Part shown: piece after piece, positions 17,355 to 25,974 of the stretch
Layout of the letters: every line of letters starts with the position of its first letter
Position numbering within the stretch: the stretch's first letter is position 1
Assembly: GCF_018449435.1 (NCBI RefSeq)
Contig: NZ_JAHCMU010000008.1
Location: 1 to 64,000, forward strand
Direction of reading: 5' to 3'
DNA: 64,000 nt
Origin: Flagellimonas sp. 389
GTDB lineage: Bacteria; Bacteroidota; Bacteroidia; Flavobacteriales; Flavobacteriaceae
Made by a program: the position numbers and the translations under genes
The notes under the pieces: model-generated
The model's database searches: none
What the model saw: only the letters and a program-made list of their open reading frames with translations
Told to the model about the DNA's origin: nothing

Positions 17355-20300
17355 TTATCCTACGATATTCACAATCTTCCCGGGAACTACGATTACCTTT
17401 TTGGGGGTACGTCCTTGGAGTTGCGCTTGGGTTTTCTCGTGACCCATGACAGCAGCTTCAATCTCATCTTTTGCCATATCCAAAGGAAGTTGCATCGTAA
17501 ATCGCATTTTTCCATTAAATGATATAGGGTATTCTTTGCTACTTTCCACTAAGTACTTTTCTTCAAATTTTGGAAAGGGCGCTTCTGCGATAGATTCGGT
17601 ATATCCCAATTTTTCCCAGAGTTCCTCAGCTATGTAAGGCGCATAAGGTGAAACCAGAATGGCCAAAGGTTCCAAGATAGCTTTGCTGGTACATTTTTGG
17701 GAAGTGAGCTCATTAACGCAGATCATAAACGTGGAAACCGAGGTATTGAACGAAAAATTCTTAATGTCCTCTTCTACCTTTTTAATAGTCTTGTGCAGCG
17801 ATTTTAGAGCCTCCCCTTGCCCCTCCAAAGGAGGGGAATCTGTTACATAGAATTCCCCGTTAGGGCCCGTGTGGTATAAACGCCATAACTTTTTAAGGAA
17901 GGAATGTACTCCCGTGATACCAGCGGTGTTCCAAGGTTTAGATTGCTCCAAAGGTCCCAAGAACATTTCATACAAACGTAGACTGTCCGCTCCATATTCC
18001 TCACAAATGGCATCGGGGTTGACGACATTGTATTTGGATTTGGACATTTTTTCGATTTCGCGCTCTAAACCGAAGTTTCCATTCCCTTCAGATTCGAATA
18101 CTATATTCTGCATTTCAGGAATAGAATTCTGATAGGCCTTAATATCTAACTCATCTGAAGCGTTTACAAAAGTTACGTCTACATGTAATCTAGAAAACTT
18201 AACAGAAATATCGTGTGTCCAAGCCTTATCTGCATTCGCATATTTTTCAAGTAGTTTTTCCAAGAAAGCATTTTCACCTGCATTTTTAGACTTATCTCTT
18301 ACGTTTTGATCAAAAAGATTTTTGGATAAATAAACGACCGGCATATTATCAACTATTTTCAAAATATTCTCCAGACTGGTCTTATATCCAGGTTTCACTT
18401 GAAACCGCAATCTATAAACAAAAGCACTCGTTCCAGTAATCATGCCCTGATTGATCAATTTTTTGGCAAATTCCTCTTTTGGGGCTATTCCCTTATCAAA
18501 CAAAAACTTCTGCCAAAATCGGGAATAGAGCAAATGTCCGGTTGCATGCTCGCTTCCACCAATATAAAGGTCTACGTCTTCCCAATACTCGATAGCTTCT
18601 TTGGAATAAATGGCATTATCATTATGTGGATCCATGTACCGATTAAAGTATTGGGAACTTCCAGCCCAACCGGGCATGGTGTTTAATTCAAGAGGAAAGA
18701 TAGTATTGTTGTCTATTTTCTCATTACTCACTACTTTATTCTCAATACTATTCCAAGCCCAATGTGTAGCATTTCCCAGAGGTGGCTCGCCTGTTTCCGT
18801 AGGCAGGTACTTTTCAACTTCGGGCAATTCCAACGGCAAATGCTCATCGGCAATCATCTGTGGCATTCCATCTACATAATACACTGGAAAAGGTTCGCCC
18901 CAATACCGTTGGCGGCTAAAAACCGCATCCCGAAGACGGTAGTTCACTTTTCCCTCTCCTTGTCCTAGTTTTTCAAGCTCTTCAATCGCTTTTTTTACCG
19001 CTTTCTTATAATCAAGCCCATTTAAAAAGTCTGAATTCGCGATAACTGTGGTTGCCTTGTCGGCAAAAGCTTCTTCAGAAATATCTACTCCCTCAAAAAT
19101 ATTGGGAATTGCAATATCGTAATGTTTTGCAAAATCATAATCGCGCTGATCTCCACAAGGAACTGCCATCACAGCCCCTGTCCCATAGCTGGCCAATACG
19201 TAATCCCCAATCCAAATAGGAACTGGTTCCTTGGTAAACGGATGCTCGGCATAAGCCCCGGTAAAAACTCCCGAAATGGTTTTTACATCTGCCATCCGAT
19301 CACGTTCAGAACGTTTGGCCGTAGCCTCCACATAGGCATCGACCGCCTCTTTTTGTTCTTGTGCAGTAATTTTAGATACCAATTCATGTTCGGGAGCCAG
19401 AGTCATAAAGCTTACACCGAAAATAGTATCGGGACGGGTGGTGAAGACTTCTATTTGGTCCCCACCCCAACCCTCCCCAGAAGGGAGGGAGTTCAGCACC
19501 TCTTTAATTTTTGAAACAACGCCATCAATATCATGCAACACCTCATCATTTGTAAAGCGAATAACCTTGAATCCTTTTTTCTGTTTCAATTCCAAGGTTC
19601 GTTGTGCATCTGCATCGAGTTGGTATTCATGAATCTTACCGTCGACCTCAACGATCAAACCTTTTTCCAGCGCTATGAAATCAACAATATAATTATGTAC
19701 TGGGTGCTGTCGTCGAAACTTTACATTCAATTTTTTACCCCGCAACGCCTCCCAAAGTTTAGCTTCGGCAGGTGTGGGCCTTTTACGCATTTCTTTTGCA
19801 CGTTCAAGCAAGATTCCTATGATTGCGGAATTCCCGGTGAGCCTAATATTGGCTCCCCTTCCAATGGAGGGGGCTGGGGGGAGGACATTAAAAGTGACCG
19901 AAGCCCCTTCTGAGCGACCGATCCAGTTGGTTTGGGAATCCTTAAGTGGCTGGGGCCAATCAATGGTATCCAAACCATCCAACAATCGCTGGGCATATGC
20001 GGTTATACGCATACTCCATTGCGTCATTTTTTTTCTGATGACCGGATGCCCGCCTCGTTCAGAAACTCCATTTACGATTTCATCATTGGCCAAAACGGTG
20101 CCCAATGCAGGGCACCAATTTACTTCGGTATCCGCCAAATAGGTCAATCTATATTTTAGAAGGACCTCTTGTTTGGTCCTATCTGAAAAACTGTTCCAAT
20201 CTTCTGCGTTAAAAATAGGCGTATCATCATCGAAGGCCGCATTTACCGCTTCATTTCCATCCTTTTCAAAAAGAGCGACCAGACCTGAAATTTCTTCGGC

Positions 20301-20759
20301 TTTGTCACTTGTTTTATTGTACCATGAATTGAACAATTGAATAAAAATCCATTGCGTCCACTTATAATAGCTAGGGTTGGATGTGCGCACTTCACGACTC
20401 CAATCGAACGAAAAACCAAGTTGGTCCAACTGTTCACGATAGCGCTTAATATTAGCTTCCGTAGTAATTGCCGGATGTTGCCCTGTTTGAATGGCATATT
20501 GTTCTGCGGGCAAACCAAAAGAATCATAGCCCATAGGGTGCAAAACATTAAATCCCTTATGCCTCTTATATCGTGCGTAGATATCAGTGGCAATATACCC
20601 CAATGGATGTCCAACGTGCAGTCCCGCACCAGAAGGATAAGGAAACATGGAAAGTGCATAATACTTTGGCTTTTCAGAATTATTTAAAGCCTTAAAAGTT
20701 TCGTTTTCCGCCCAGTATTTTTGCCACTTAGCCTCAATTTCACGAAAATTATAGTTCAT
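17355..20759 (-). CDS. leuS: Leucyl-tRNA synthetase with in-frame DUF559 insertion
   Basis: The class I synthetase charges tRNA-Leu and edits mischarged products. HIGH appears as HVGH at residues 48-51 and KMSKS is intact around residue 905. At 1134 residues it is about 200 longer than typical relatives (about 920-950). Residues ~292-434 are a foreign segment placed between GASVTFNV and IEVFTTRPDT at the start of the editing (CP1) domain; it encodes a DUF559-type nuclease domain. Residues ~974-984 (SPPLEGQGEA) come from a short palindromic repeat. The loop after SAFVYR (~784-854) is also longer than expected. Frame is kept throughout. The ATG at 20759 fits the TATTTTTG box at 20784-20791. Confidence 0.96.
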   Translation of the reverse strand: MNYNFREIEAKWQKYWAENETFKALNNSEKPKYYALSMFPYPSGAGLHVGHPLGYIATDIYARYKRHKGFNVLHPMGYDSFGLPAEQYAIQTGQHPAITTEANIKRYREQLDQLGFSFDWSREVRTSNPSYYKWTQWIFIQLFNSWYNKTSDKAEEISGLVALFEKDGNEAVNAAFDDDTPIFNAEDWNSFSDRTKQEVLLKYRLTYLADTEVNWCPALGTVLANDEIVNGVSERGGHPVIRKKMTQWSMRITAYAQRLLDGLDTIDWPQPLKDSQTNWIGRSEGASVTFNVLPPAPSIGRGANIRLTGNSAIIGILLERAKEMRKRPTPAEAKLWEALRGKKLNVKFRRQHPVHNYIVDFIALEKGLIVEVDGKIHEYQLDADAQRTLELKQKKGFKVIRFTNDEVLHDIDGVVSKIKEVLNSLPSGEGWGGDQIEVFTTRPDTIFGVSFMTLAPEHELVSKITAQEQKEAVDAYVEATAKRSERDRMADVKTISGVFTGAYAEHPFTKEPVPIWIGDYVLASYGTGAVMAVPCGDQRDYDFAKHYDIAIPNIFEGVDISEEAFADKATTVIANSDFLNGLDYKKAVKKAIEELEKLGQGEGKVNYRLRDAVFSRQRYWGEPFPVYYVDGMPQMIADEHLPLELPEVEKYLPTETGEPPLGNATHWAWNSIENKVVSNEKIDNNTIFPLELNTMPGWAGSSQYFNRYMDPHNDNAIYSKEAIEYWEDVDLYIGGSEHATGHLLYSRFWQKFLFDKGIAPKEEFAKKLINQGMITGTSAFVYRLRFQVKPGYKTSLENILKIVDNMPVVYLSKNLFDQNVRDKSKNAGENAFLEKLLEKYANADKAWTHDISVKFSRLHVDVTFVNASDELDIKAYQNSIPEMQNIVFESEGNGNFGLEREIEKMSKSKYNVVNPDAICEEYGADSLRLYEMFLGPLEQSKPWNTAGITGVHSFLKKLWRLYHTGPNGEFYVTDSPPLEGQGEALKSLHKTIKKVEEDIKNFSFNTSVSTFMICVNELTSQKCTSKAILEPLAILVSPYAPYIAEELWEKLGYTESIAEAPFPKFEEKYLVESSKEYPISFNGKMRFTMQLPLDMAKDEIEAAVMGHEKTQAQLQGRTPKKVIVVPGKIVNIVG
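17808..17842. repeat. Short GC-rich palindromic repeat, in frame within leuS
   Basis: A CCCCTCC/GGAGGGG stem with an AAA loop (17820-17836) is flanked by CTCCCCTTG, giving the peptide SPPLEGQGEA in LeuS. It has the same style as the ends of the DUF559 element at 19458-19886, without the coding interior. Confidence 0.65.
19458..19886 (-). mobile_element. Translated DUF559-encoding element inserted in leuS
   Basis: This 429-bp segment (exactly 143 codons) begins GTCC and ends GGAC on the minus strand. Both ends carry GC-rich imperfect inverted repeats with small internal palindromes (CCCTCC...GGAAGGGG and CCCTCCC...GGGGAGGG). The interior encodes a DUF559 domain: KRPTPAEAKLWEALRG, FRRQHPV, NYIVDF, LIVEVDGKIH and GFKVIRFTNDEVL, including the D and E-x-D residues of a PD-(D/E)XK nuclease. 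It is continuous with the leuS frame and has no stop codon. No intein splice residues are seen, so the host protein probably carries it as a domain. Mobility is inferred. Confidence 0.75.
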
Positions 20760-20783
20760 GGTAATTTCATCTTTTTCGAGTTG

Positions 20784-20791
20784 CAAAAATA
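20784..20791 (-). promoter_or_regulatory. -7 promoter box of leuS (TATTTTTG)
   Basis: A perfect TAnnTTTG match ends 24 bases before the ATG at 20759 and overlaps the alternative upstream in-frame start (20786), supporting the shorter N-terminus. Confidence 0.55.
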
Positions 20792-20847
20792 GCTTTAATC
20801 CCCTAATTACGATTTACTTTTCTATTTTTACGTATTGATTTTCCTTT

Positions 20848-21726
20848 ATGAGCCAATATATTGAACGATATCAACGAAGAAAACTAATATCCTCTTATTT
20901 TTCAGTGGTCTTGAGCATTGCTTTGGTACTTTTTTTACTCGGTGCCCTAGGGCTTCTTGTTTTGAACACCAAAAAGATGGCAGATCATTTTAAGGAGCAG
21001 ATAACCATTTCTGTCTTTTTAAAGGATAATGCAAAGCCCGTGGAAATTGAACAATTGCAAAAAAGCTTGGCACTTGCGGAACATACCAAATCTGCCGATT
21101 ATGTTTCTAAAGAAGATGCCGCTGAACAGTATAGCGAAGATATCGGGGAAAATTTCACCGATTTCCTTGGATACAATCCGCTTAAAAACTCCGTGGACGT
21201 TAATTTAAAGGCCGACTTTGTAACTCCCGAACAGATTGAGGCAATCGCAGATGATATCGCCTCCAAAACCTACGTGGACGAAGTTAGTTACGATAAGCCC
21301 TTAATTTCATTGCTCAATGATAATGTTCGAAAAATAAGTCTTTGGATTCTTGTTGCCAGTGCCATTTTCACATTGATCGCTGTGCTTTTGATCAACAGTT
21401 CCATACGCTTGTCCATATACTCCAAACGCTTTATCATCAAGACAATGCAAATGGTCGGTGCGACTAAAATATTCATACGCAGGCCTTTTATATGGACGAA
21501 TATTAAATTGGGGATGCTAGGTGCGACCTTAGCGCTTATTGCCTTGGGGGTTGTCCTCTATTATGTAAATTCCAATTTTCCAGAACTTAATCTTTTTCAG
21601 GATTTGGTAGTATTGCTAGCGTTGTTTGTAGGTGTCTTTGCCCTCGGAGTCGTTATCTCTTGGGCCAGTACGCATATTGCCACACAACGTTTTTTGAATC
21701 TAAGGACTGACGATCTTTATTATTAA
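20848..21726 (+). CDS. ftsX: Cell-division ABC transporter permease FtsX
   Basis: FtsX works with the ATPase FtsE in the divisome to activate peptidoglycan hydrolases. The 292-residue protein has the family layout: a cytoplasmic N-terminus, TM1 (~20-42), an extracellular domain (~45-165) and three C-terminal helices. The conserved RLSIYSKRFIIKTMQMVGAT region between TM2 and TM3 is clear. No ftsE is adjacent, as is usual in Flavobacteriaceae. It leads a run ftsX-DUF3098-uppP-truB that is syntenic in the group. Confidence 0.92.
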   Translation: MSQYIERYQRRKLISSYFSVVLSIALVLFLLGALGLLVLNTKKMADHFKEQITISVFLKDNAKPVEIEQLQKSLALAEHTKSADYVSKEDAAEQYSEDIGENFTDFLGYNPLKNSVDVNLKADFVTPEQIEAIADDIASKTYVDEVSYDKPLISLLNDNVRKISLWILVASAIFTLIAVLLINSSIRLSIYSKRFIIKTMQMVGATKIFIRRPFIWTNIKLGMLGATLALIALGVVLYYVNSNFPELNLFQDLVVLLALFVGVFALGVVISWASTHIATQRFLNLRTDDLYY

Positions 21727-21735
21727 CTTTACACC

Positions 21736-21999
21736 ATGAGTAAGAAAAATAAGAATGTCCAAAAGCCAACATCCCAATTCATTTTTCAAAAGAAAAACTA
21801 CATCTTTCTTTTTATTGGGCTGGCCTTTATTGCATTGGGTTTTATTCTAATGACAGGAGGTGGTAGTGATGACCCAAATGTTTTTAATCCAGATATTTAT
21901 AATTTTAGAAGAATACGTTTGGCTCCAACGTTGGTTCTCATTGGGCTTGGTATTCAAGTATATGCGATTTTGTTGAACCCTAACAAAAACAAAGAATAA
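21736..21999 (+). CDS. DUF3098 small membrane protein
   Basis: The 87-residue protein has a basic N-terminus (FIFQKKNY) and two transmembrane helices (about 30-42 and 66-80) separated by a loop with MTGGGSDDPNVFNPDIYNFRR, the DUF3098 signature. It lies 9 bases after ftsX and 1 base before uppP, so the three are surely co-transcribed. This constant position suggests an accessory role in envelope growth or division; nothing biochemical is known. Confidence 0.85.
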   Translation: MSKKNKNVQKPTSQFIFQKKNYIFLFIGLAFIALGFILMTGGGSDDPNVFNPDIYNFRRIRLAPTLVLIGLGIQVYAILLNPNKNKE

Positions 22000-22000
22000 T

Positions 22001-22795
22001 TTGGACATTATCGATGCTATTATCCTTGGGATTATTCAAGGTCTGACCGAGTTTTTACCAGTTTCCTCCAGCGGACACTTAGAATTGGGAAAGGCCATCT
22101 TGGGGAATGACTCGTTACCAGAGGAAAGCCTTTTGTTCACTGTAGTATTACATTTTGCCACTGCACTGAGTACCATTGTTGTTTTCCGAAAAGATGTATG
22201 GGATATTATAAAGGGGTTGTTCCAATTTTCATGGAACGAACAGACACAATTCTCTTTAAAGATTATTGTTTCGATGATTCCAGCTGCTCTGGTGGGCTTT
22301 TTTCTTGAGGATTTCATGGAAGTATTCTTTGATGGAGCAATTATCATAGTTGGTATTATGTTACTGATAACAGCAGTTTTGTTGTATTTAGCTGATTTAG
22401 CGAAAACTACAGAAAAAGGGGTTTCTTTCAGAAGTGCTTTTGTGATAGGATTGGCACAGGCTGTGGCGATGCTACCTGGAATTTCAAGAAGTGGAGCCAC
22501 AATTTCCACTGCAGTGCTATTGGGGATTGATAAAACAAAATCCGCTCGTTTTTCTTTCTTAATGGTCGTTCCCTTGATAATCGGCAAAGTAGCCAAGGAT
22601 ATTTTAAGTGGCGACATCAACTTTGAAGGTGGGGAAACCGCTGCCATGGGAGCAGGATTTATTGCCGCTTTTATTGCAGGACTTGCAGCATGTACCTGGA
22701 TGATTAAATTGGTACGCCAAAGCAAGCTTACTTATTTTGCCATATACTGTCTAATTGTTGGTCTTATTGCCATTGCTTGGAGTATTTGGGGGTAG
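22001..22795 (+). CDS. uppP: Undecaprenyl-diphosphatase (UppP/BacA)
   Basis: This polytopic enzyme hydrolyses undecaprenyl diphosphate to the monophosphate, recycling the lipid carrier for peptidoglycan and surface glycans. The 264-residue protein shows the conserved EFLPVSSSGHL at 17-27 and the PGISRSGAT motif, which hold the catalytic Glu, Ser and Arg residues, plus about seven membrane segments. Translation begins at a TTG one base after the DUF3098 stop, implying coupling. Confidence 0.94.
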   Translation: MDIIDAIILGIIQGLTEFLPVSSSGHLELGKAILGNDSLPEESLLFTVVLHFATALSTIVVFRKDVWDIIKGLFQFSWNEQTQFSLKIIVSMIPAALVGFFLEDFMEVFFDGAIIIVGIMLLITAVLLYLADLAKTTEKGVSFRSAFVIGLAQAVAMLPGISRSGATISTAVLLGIDKTKSARFSFLMVVPLIIGKVAKDILSGDINFEGGETAAMGAGFIAAFIAGLAACTWMIKLVRQSKLTYFAIYCLIVGLIAIAWSIWG

Positions 22796-22837
22796 GCTAT
22801 CTTACAAACTCCTGGATAAACTAAACTCGGAAACAGT

Positions 22838-23536
22838 TTGAAAACCAAAGAAGACTTTTTAAACGGCCAAATACTACTGATAGACAAACCCTTGGAATGG
22901 AGTTCTTTTCAGGCGGTCAACGCATTAAAATGGGCTATCCGAAAAAAATTTGGGCTTAAAAAAATAAAAATTGGCCATGCAGGCACTTTAGATCCCTTGG
23001 CTACAGGCTTGCTCATTATTTGTACGGGCAAATTCACAAAAAAAATTCCTGAGCTTCAAGGACAGATAAAAGAATACACGGGCGCTTTTACATTAGGTGC
23101 TACCACACCGTCTTTTGATATGGAAACAGAGATAAATAAAACTTTTCCGACAGAACACCTTTCTGAAGAACTTATTCGTAAAGCAACAGTAAAATTTATT
23201 GGAGAAATAGAACAGGTTCCCCCTGTATTCTCGGCACTAAAGAAGGATGGTAAACGTCTCTATGAGTTTGCAAGAGAGGGAATAGAAGTCGAAATCAAAT
23301 CACGAAAAATAACAATCTCCGAATTTGAAATCACGGAAATAAGCCTACCAAAAGTTTATTTTCGGGTAGTTTGCAGCAAAGGAACCTACATTCGTTCCTT
23401 AGCTCATGATTTTGGAAAATCTTTAGAATCAGGGGCATATTTATCATCCCTCAGAAGAACCAAAATAGGGGATTTCAACGTACTTAATGCTGTAATACCA
23501 GCTGTTTTCAAGGAAAATCTTGAGGCTAAAAGTTAA
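22838..23536 (+). CDS. truB: tRNA pseudouridine(55) synthase
   Basis: TruB makes pseudouridine at position 55 of the T-loop in most tRNAs. The catalytic Asp52 sits in the GHAGTLDPLATGLL motif, and the later VCSKGTYIRSLAHDFG element is diagnostic. At 232 residues it is the short form without a full C-terminal PUA domain, usual in Bacteroidota. The start is a TTG 42 bases after uppP. It ends the housekeeping run that begins with ftsX. Confidence 0.94.
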   Translation: MKTKEDFLNGQILLIDKPLEWSSFQAVNALKWAIRKKFGLKKIKIGHAGTLDPLATGLLIICTGKFTKKIPELQGQIKEYTGAFTLGATTPSFDMETEINKTFPTEHLSEELIRKATVKFIGEIEQVPPVFSALKKDGKRLYEFAREGIEVEIKSRKITISEFEITEISLPKVYFRVVCSKGTYIRSLAHDFGKSLESGAYLSSLRRTKIGDFNVLNAVIPAVFKENLEAKS

Positions 23537-23611
23537 ATAGGGTAAGAAAAACAACTTAGGTATACTTATTGGAATAAAATAATTTCAGAAAAAAGCGGTT
23601 ATAATATCACC

Positions 23612-24331
23612 ATGAACCTAAACAGAAACCAGTTATCATTTTTAATAACTTTTTTCTCTATGTCCCTTATTGTGTTGTTGCTTTACAACATACACTTAGG
23701 TGGAGTCAAAGAGGAAGAGTATGTGATTGAAATGAGTTTGGCAGATGAGGATATTGAGGAACTGTTAAGGGAGGAAGAAGAAAGAATGGAGGAGTTGGCC
23801 AACAACGACCCCATTAAAAGTCATATGGCCTTTAACGAAACTGCAAAACCTTCTGTGGGCAATCCAGAGCCTTTAAAGACCTTGGAAGAGATTTTAGAAG
23901 AGCGCGCCCTAACCAATGATCAAAGCGAGTTTTCAGGTTCGGACAGTGAGTACGCCGAGCATTTAAAGGAATTAGCTAAAAAACGGGAAGAGAAAAAACA
24001 AAAATTAGGGGAACGTGAAGCCCAAAAAGAGGAATTCACCAATAATTTGAAGGATAAACGCACCTCTATCTCCTATTCTTTACTGGACCGAAATGCTTAT
24101 TCCCTGCCACCACCTATCTATACTTGTATTGAAGGTGGAAAAGTAGTCATCAACATTAAAGTAGATGCATCTGGTTATGTCATCGAAGCAGATTTTAATG
24201 ACCAAAGCTCAGGGACCAGTAACGGGTGCTTGGTGGATAATGCAATCGCTTACGCATTAAAAGCTAGATTTAGCCCAGATTCCAAAAATTCACAGATTGG
24301 AACTATCACCTATTTATTCCAAAGGAAGTAA
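23612..24331 (+). CDS. Membrane-anchored TonB-like C-terminal domain protein
   Basis: The 239-residue protein has one N-terminal membrane helix (~8-28), a long acidic/charged coiled-coil linker (~35-155, rich in E, K and R, with EELLREEEERMEEL) and a small C-terminal domain (IYTCIEGGKVVINIKVDASGYV, then AIAYALKARFSP) resembling the TonB C-terminal or energy-transducer-like fold. It differs from true TonB by an acidic, not proline-rich, linker. It may connect the inner membrane to periplasmic partners. The 3' end overlaps the convergent thioredoxin-like gene by 18 bases. Confidence 0.65.
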   Translation: MNLNRNQLSFLITFFSMSLIVLLLYNIHLGGVKEEEYVIEMSLADEDIEELLREEEERMEELANNDPIKSHMAFNETAKPSVGNPEPLKTLEEILEERALTNDQSEFSGSDSEYAEHLKELAKKREEKKQKLGEREAQKEEFTNNLKDKRTSISYSLLDRNAYSLPPPIYTCIEGGKVVINIKVDASGYVIEADFNDQSSGTSNGCLVDNAIAYALKARFSPDSKNSQIGTITYLFQRK

Positions 24332-24946
24332 TGCTATCAAATCGTTTAATATAGTTTGCCCTTTATCTTTATTGTACCAAACCTGAAGGTCTTGCTTGAA
24401 CTCCGGTGTAAGTTTTCCATGTTCTTCTTTATAGGCTTCGACCATCTTCGTTGCAATACCTGATCTTGGACCCCATTCCCCAAAAACTTCTTCTTTTTCT
24501 TGATCCCATATAATGAGTTTAGGTATGGACTGGGAGCCATTGGTCAAGAATTCGTTCATGAGCTCCAAATTCTCATCCCTTAGTACGACTTTGAGTTCAA
24601 TATTGGTGTTTTTTTCAGCAACTTTATTAATGACCGGCAAAGCAGGAGATGCATCTCCACACCAGCTTTCGCTAATGACCAAAAAAGTAAGTTTATTGGT
24701 AAGGTTTGCTATTTTGGCCTCAATTTCCAAAGGCATTTTCAATGTTTTATCCCAACGATTCATTCTGCGGTCGTTGAGTTGCGTGTAGTTAATCAGCGAT
24801 TCTGATTGATTTTCGCCAGTAGTTCTTTCATTTTGTGCCAAATCATGGACTAAGTCCCGGTAAGTTTTATAATCCATACCATTGGCAATATTTCTTTGAA
24901 TCAAATCTTTTTTATCGCTCTTCATATTTTTTTCAACTACAACCAT
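24314..24946 (-). CDS. Thioredoxin-fold family protein
   Basis: The protein (about 210 residues) contains a thioredoxin-like domain with an unusual active site, SWCGDASPALP, in place of the usual CxxC; only the first cysteine is present. The family is common in Bacteroidota and Bacillota and is often annotated as thioredoxin family protein, with no defined partner. There is no signal peptide, so it is cytoplasmic. The start is uncertain: ATG at 24946 or 24925 are both A-rich upstream, while an in-frame TTG at 24976 lies in a probable promoter box. It overlaps the TonB-like gene end by 18 bases. Confidence 0.75.
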   Translation of the reverse strand: MVVVEKNMKSDKKDLIQRNIANGMDYKTYRDLVHDLAQNERTTGENQSESLINYTQLNDRRMNRWDKTLKMPLEIEAKIANLTNKLTFLVISESWCGDASPALPVINKVAEKNTNIELKVVLRDENLELMNEFLTNGSQSIPKLIIWDQEKEEVFGEWGPRSGIATKMVEAYKEEHGKLTPEFKQDLQVWYNKDKGQTILNDLIALLPLE

Positions 24947-25064
24947 TGTATACTTTTTTTCAAAATTAACTGTCAAATACTATTTAAATTCTGATTTTTA
25001 TCATTGGTTGTATTACATGCCAATACCTTACAGTACCAAAAAATGAAAACACGCTATCTTAATG

Positions 25065-25922
25065 CTAATCGTTGAGTATTCTTTTTTTGACCATTCCGCC
25101 TTTAGTATCATTTATACTGTTCATAACAACAAAAGCATTGGGATCTATACGGTTGAGCTCAATATTTAATTTTCTTATCTCTAATCGTGTTATTACCGTA
25201 TAAATTACATCATATTGATTGTGCTCCCCTTTTTTACCGTAACCACCGCTTGCCTTATAAATAGTTAGTCCCCGACCCAACTTTTCGGTCACCATTACCC
25301 TGATTTCTTCACTTTTAGGAGAAATTATGGTAACCCCAGTGTACTCTTCGATTCCTTCGAGCACAAAATCCAACGTTTTTGAAGCTGCCAAATAGGTGAG
25401 CATGGAGTATAGAGCCGCTTCAATGGAAAGCAAATAAGCCGCTGCAAGGAAAATTACAATGTTTATCAAAATAATGACATCCCCAATCTTAGCTCCCATC
25501 TTTTTGCTTAAAAAAATGGCCAACACCTCTGTTCCGTCCAAAACACTGCCTCCCCGTATAGAAAGTCCTATTCCTGCTCCTAAAAAAAAACCGCCAAAGA
25601 CAGCTACCAACAATTTGTCTTGAGTGACTTCGGGGAATTGAATGAATACCAAAACCATGGCCAATCCCAAAATTGCCAAAATCGCTTTTATGGTAAACTG
25701 TCTTCCCAATACTCTGTAACCTAAAACTAGAAAAGGAATGTTGACCAAAATGATGAGCGCCCACAACGGCAAATTGGTGACTTCTGTAACCAATAAAGAA
25801 ATCCCTGTAGCACCACCATCTATAAATCGATTCGGCAATAAAAAGCTTTCCAATCCAAACGCAGCCGAAAAAATCCCTGTGATGATAAAAAAAGTATCCT
25901 TTATGTGTGAATTTATTTTCAT
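25065..25922 (-). CDS. YitT family membrane protein (DUF161 + DUF2179)
   Basis: The 285-residue protein has five to six hydrophobic segments with the YitT repeats (FLLPNRFIDGGATGISLL and GGSVLDGTEVLAIFLSKK), followed by a soluble ~85-residue C-terminal DUF2179 domain (VTEKLGRGLTIYKASGGYG, a conserved element). These proteins are widespread and of unknown transport or signalling role. The gene is isolated, flanked by 88 bases to the thioredoxin-like gene and 52 to the TolC-like gene. Confidence 0.88.
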   Translation of the reverse strand: MKINSHIKDTFFIITGIFSAAFGLESFLLPNRFIDGGATGISLLVTEVTNLPLWALIILVNIPFLVLGYRVLGRQFTIKAILAILGLAMVLVFIQFPEVTQDKLLVAVFGGFFLGAGIGLSIRGGSVLDGTEVLAIFLSKKMGAKIGDVIILINIVIFLAAAYLLSIEAALYSMLTYLAASKTLDFVLEGIEEYTGVTIISPKSEEIRVMVTEKLGRGLTIYKASGGYGKKGEHNQYDVIYTVITRLEIRKLNIELNRIDPNAFVVMNSINDTKGGMVKKRILND

Positions 25923-25974
25923 TATTGCGTATTTGTTTAAATTCCAGGATACCTTAGTCTACTATTTACATCAA

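Noticed and set aside
19458..19886. Insert in leuS as an intein or intron
   Set aside because: It begins and ends without the Cys/Ser and His-Asn splice residues of inteins, has no Hint domain, and keeps the reading frame without stop codons, so an intron is not required.
20760..20786. Earlier start for leuS
   Set aside because: It overlaps the TATTTTTG promoter box; the ATG at 20759 matches the usual LeuRS N-terminus.
22036..22725. Long antisense frame over uppP
   Set aside because: It is a shadow of the real gene: codon pattern and protein composition are unlike a real protein and uppP motifs are unambiguous.
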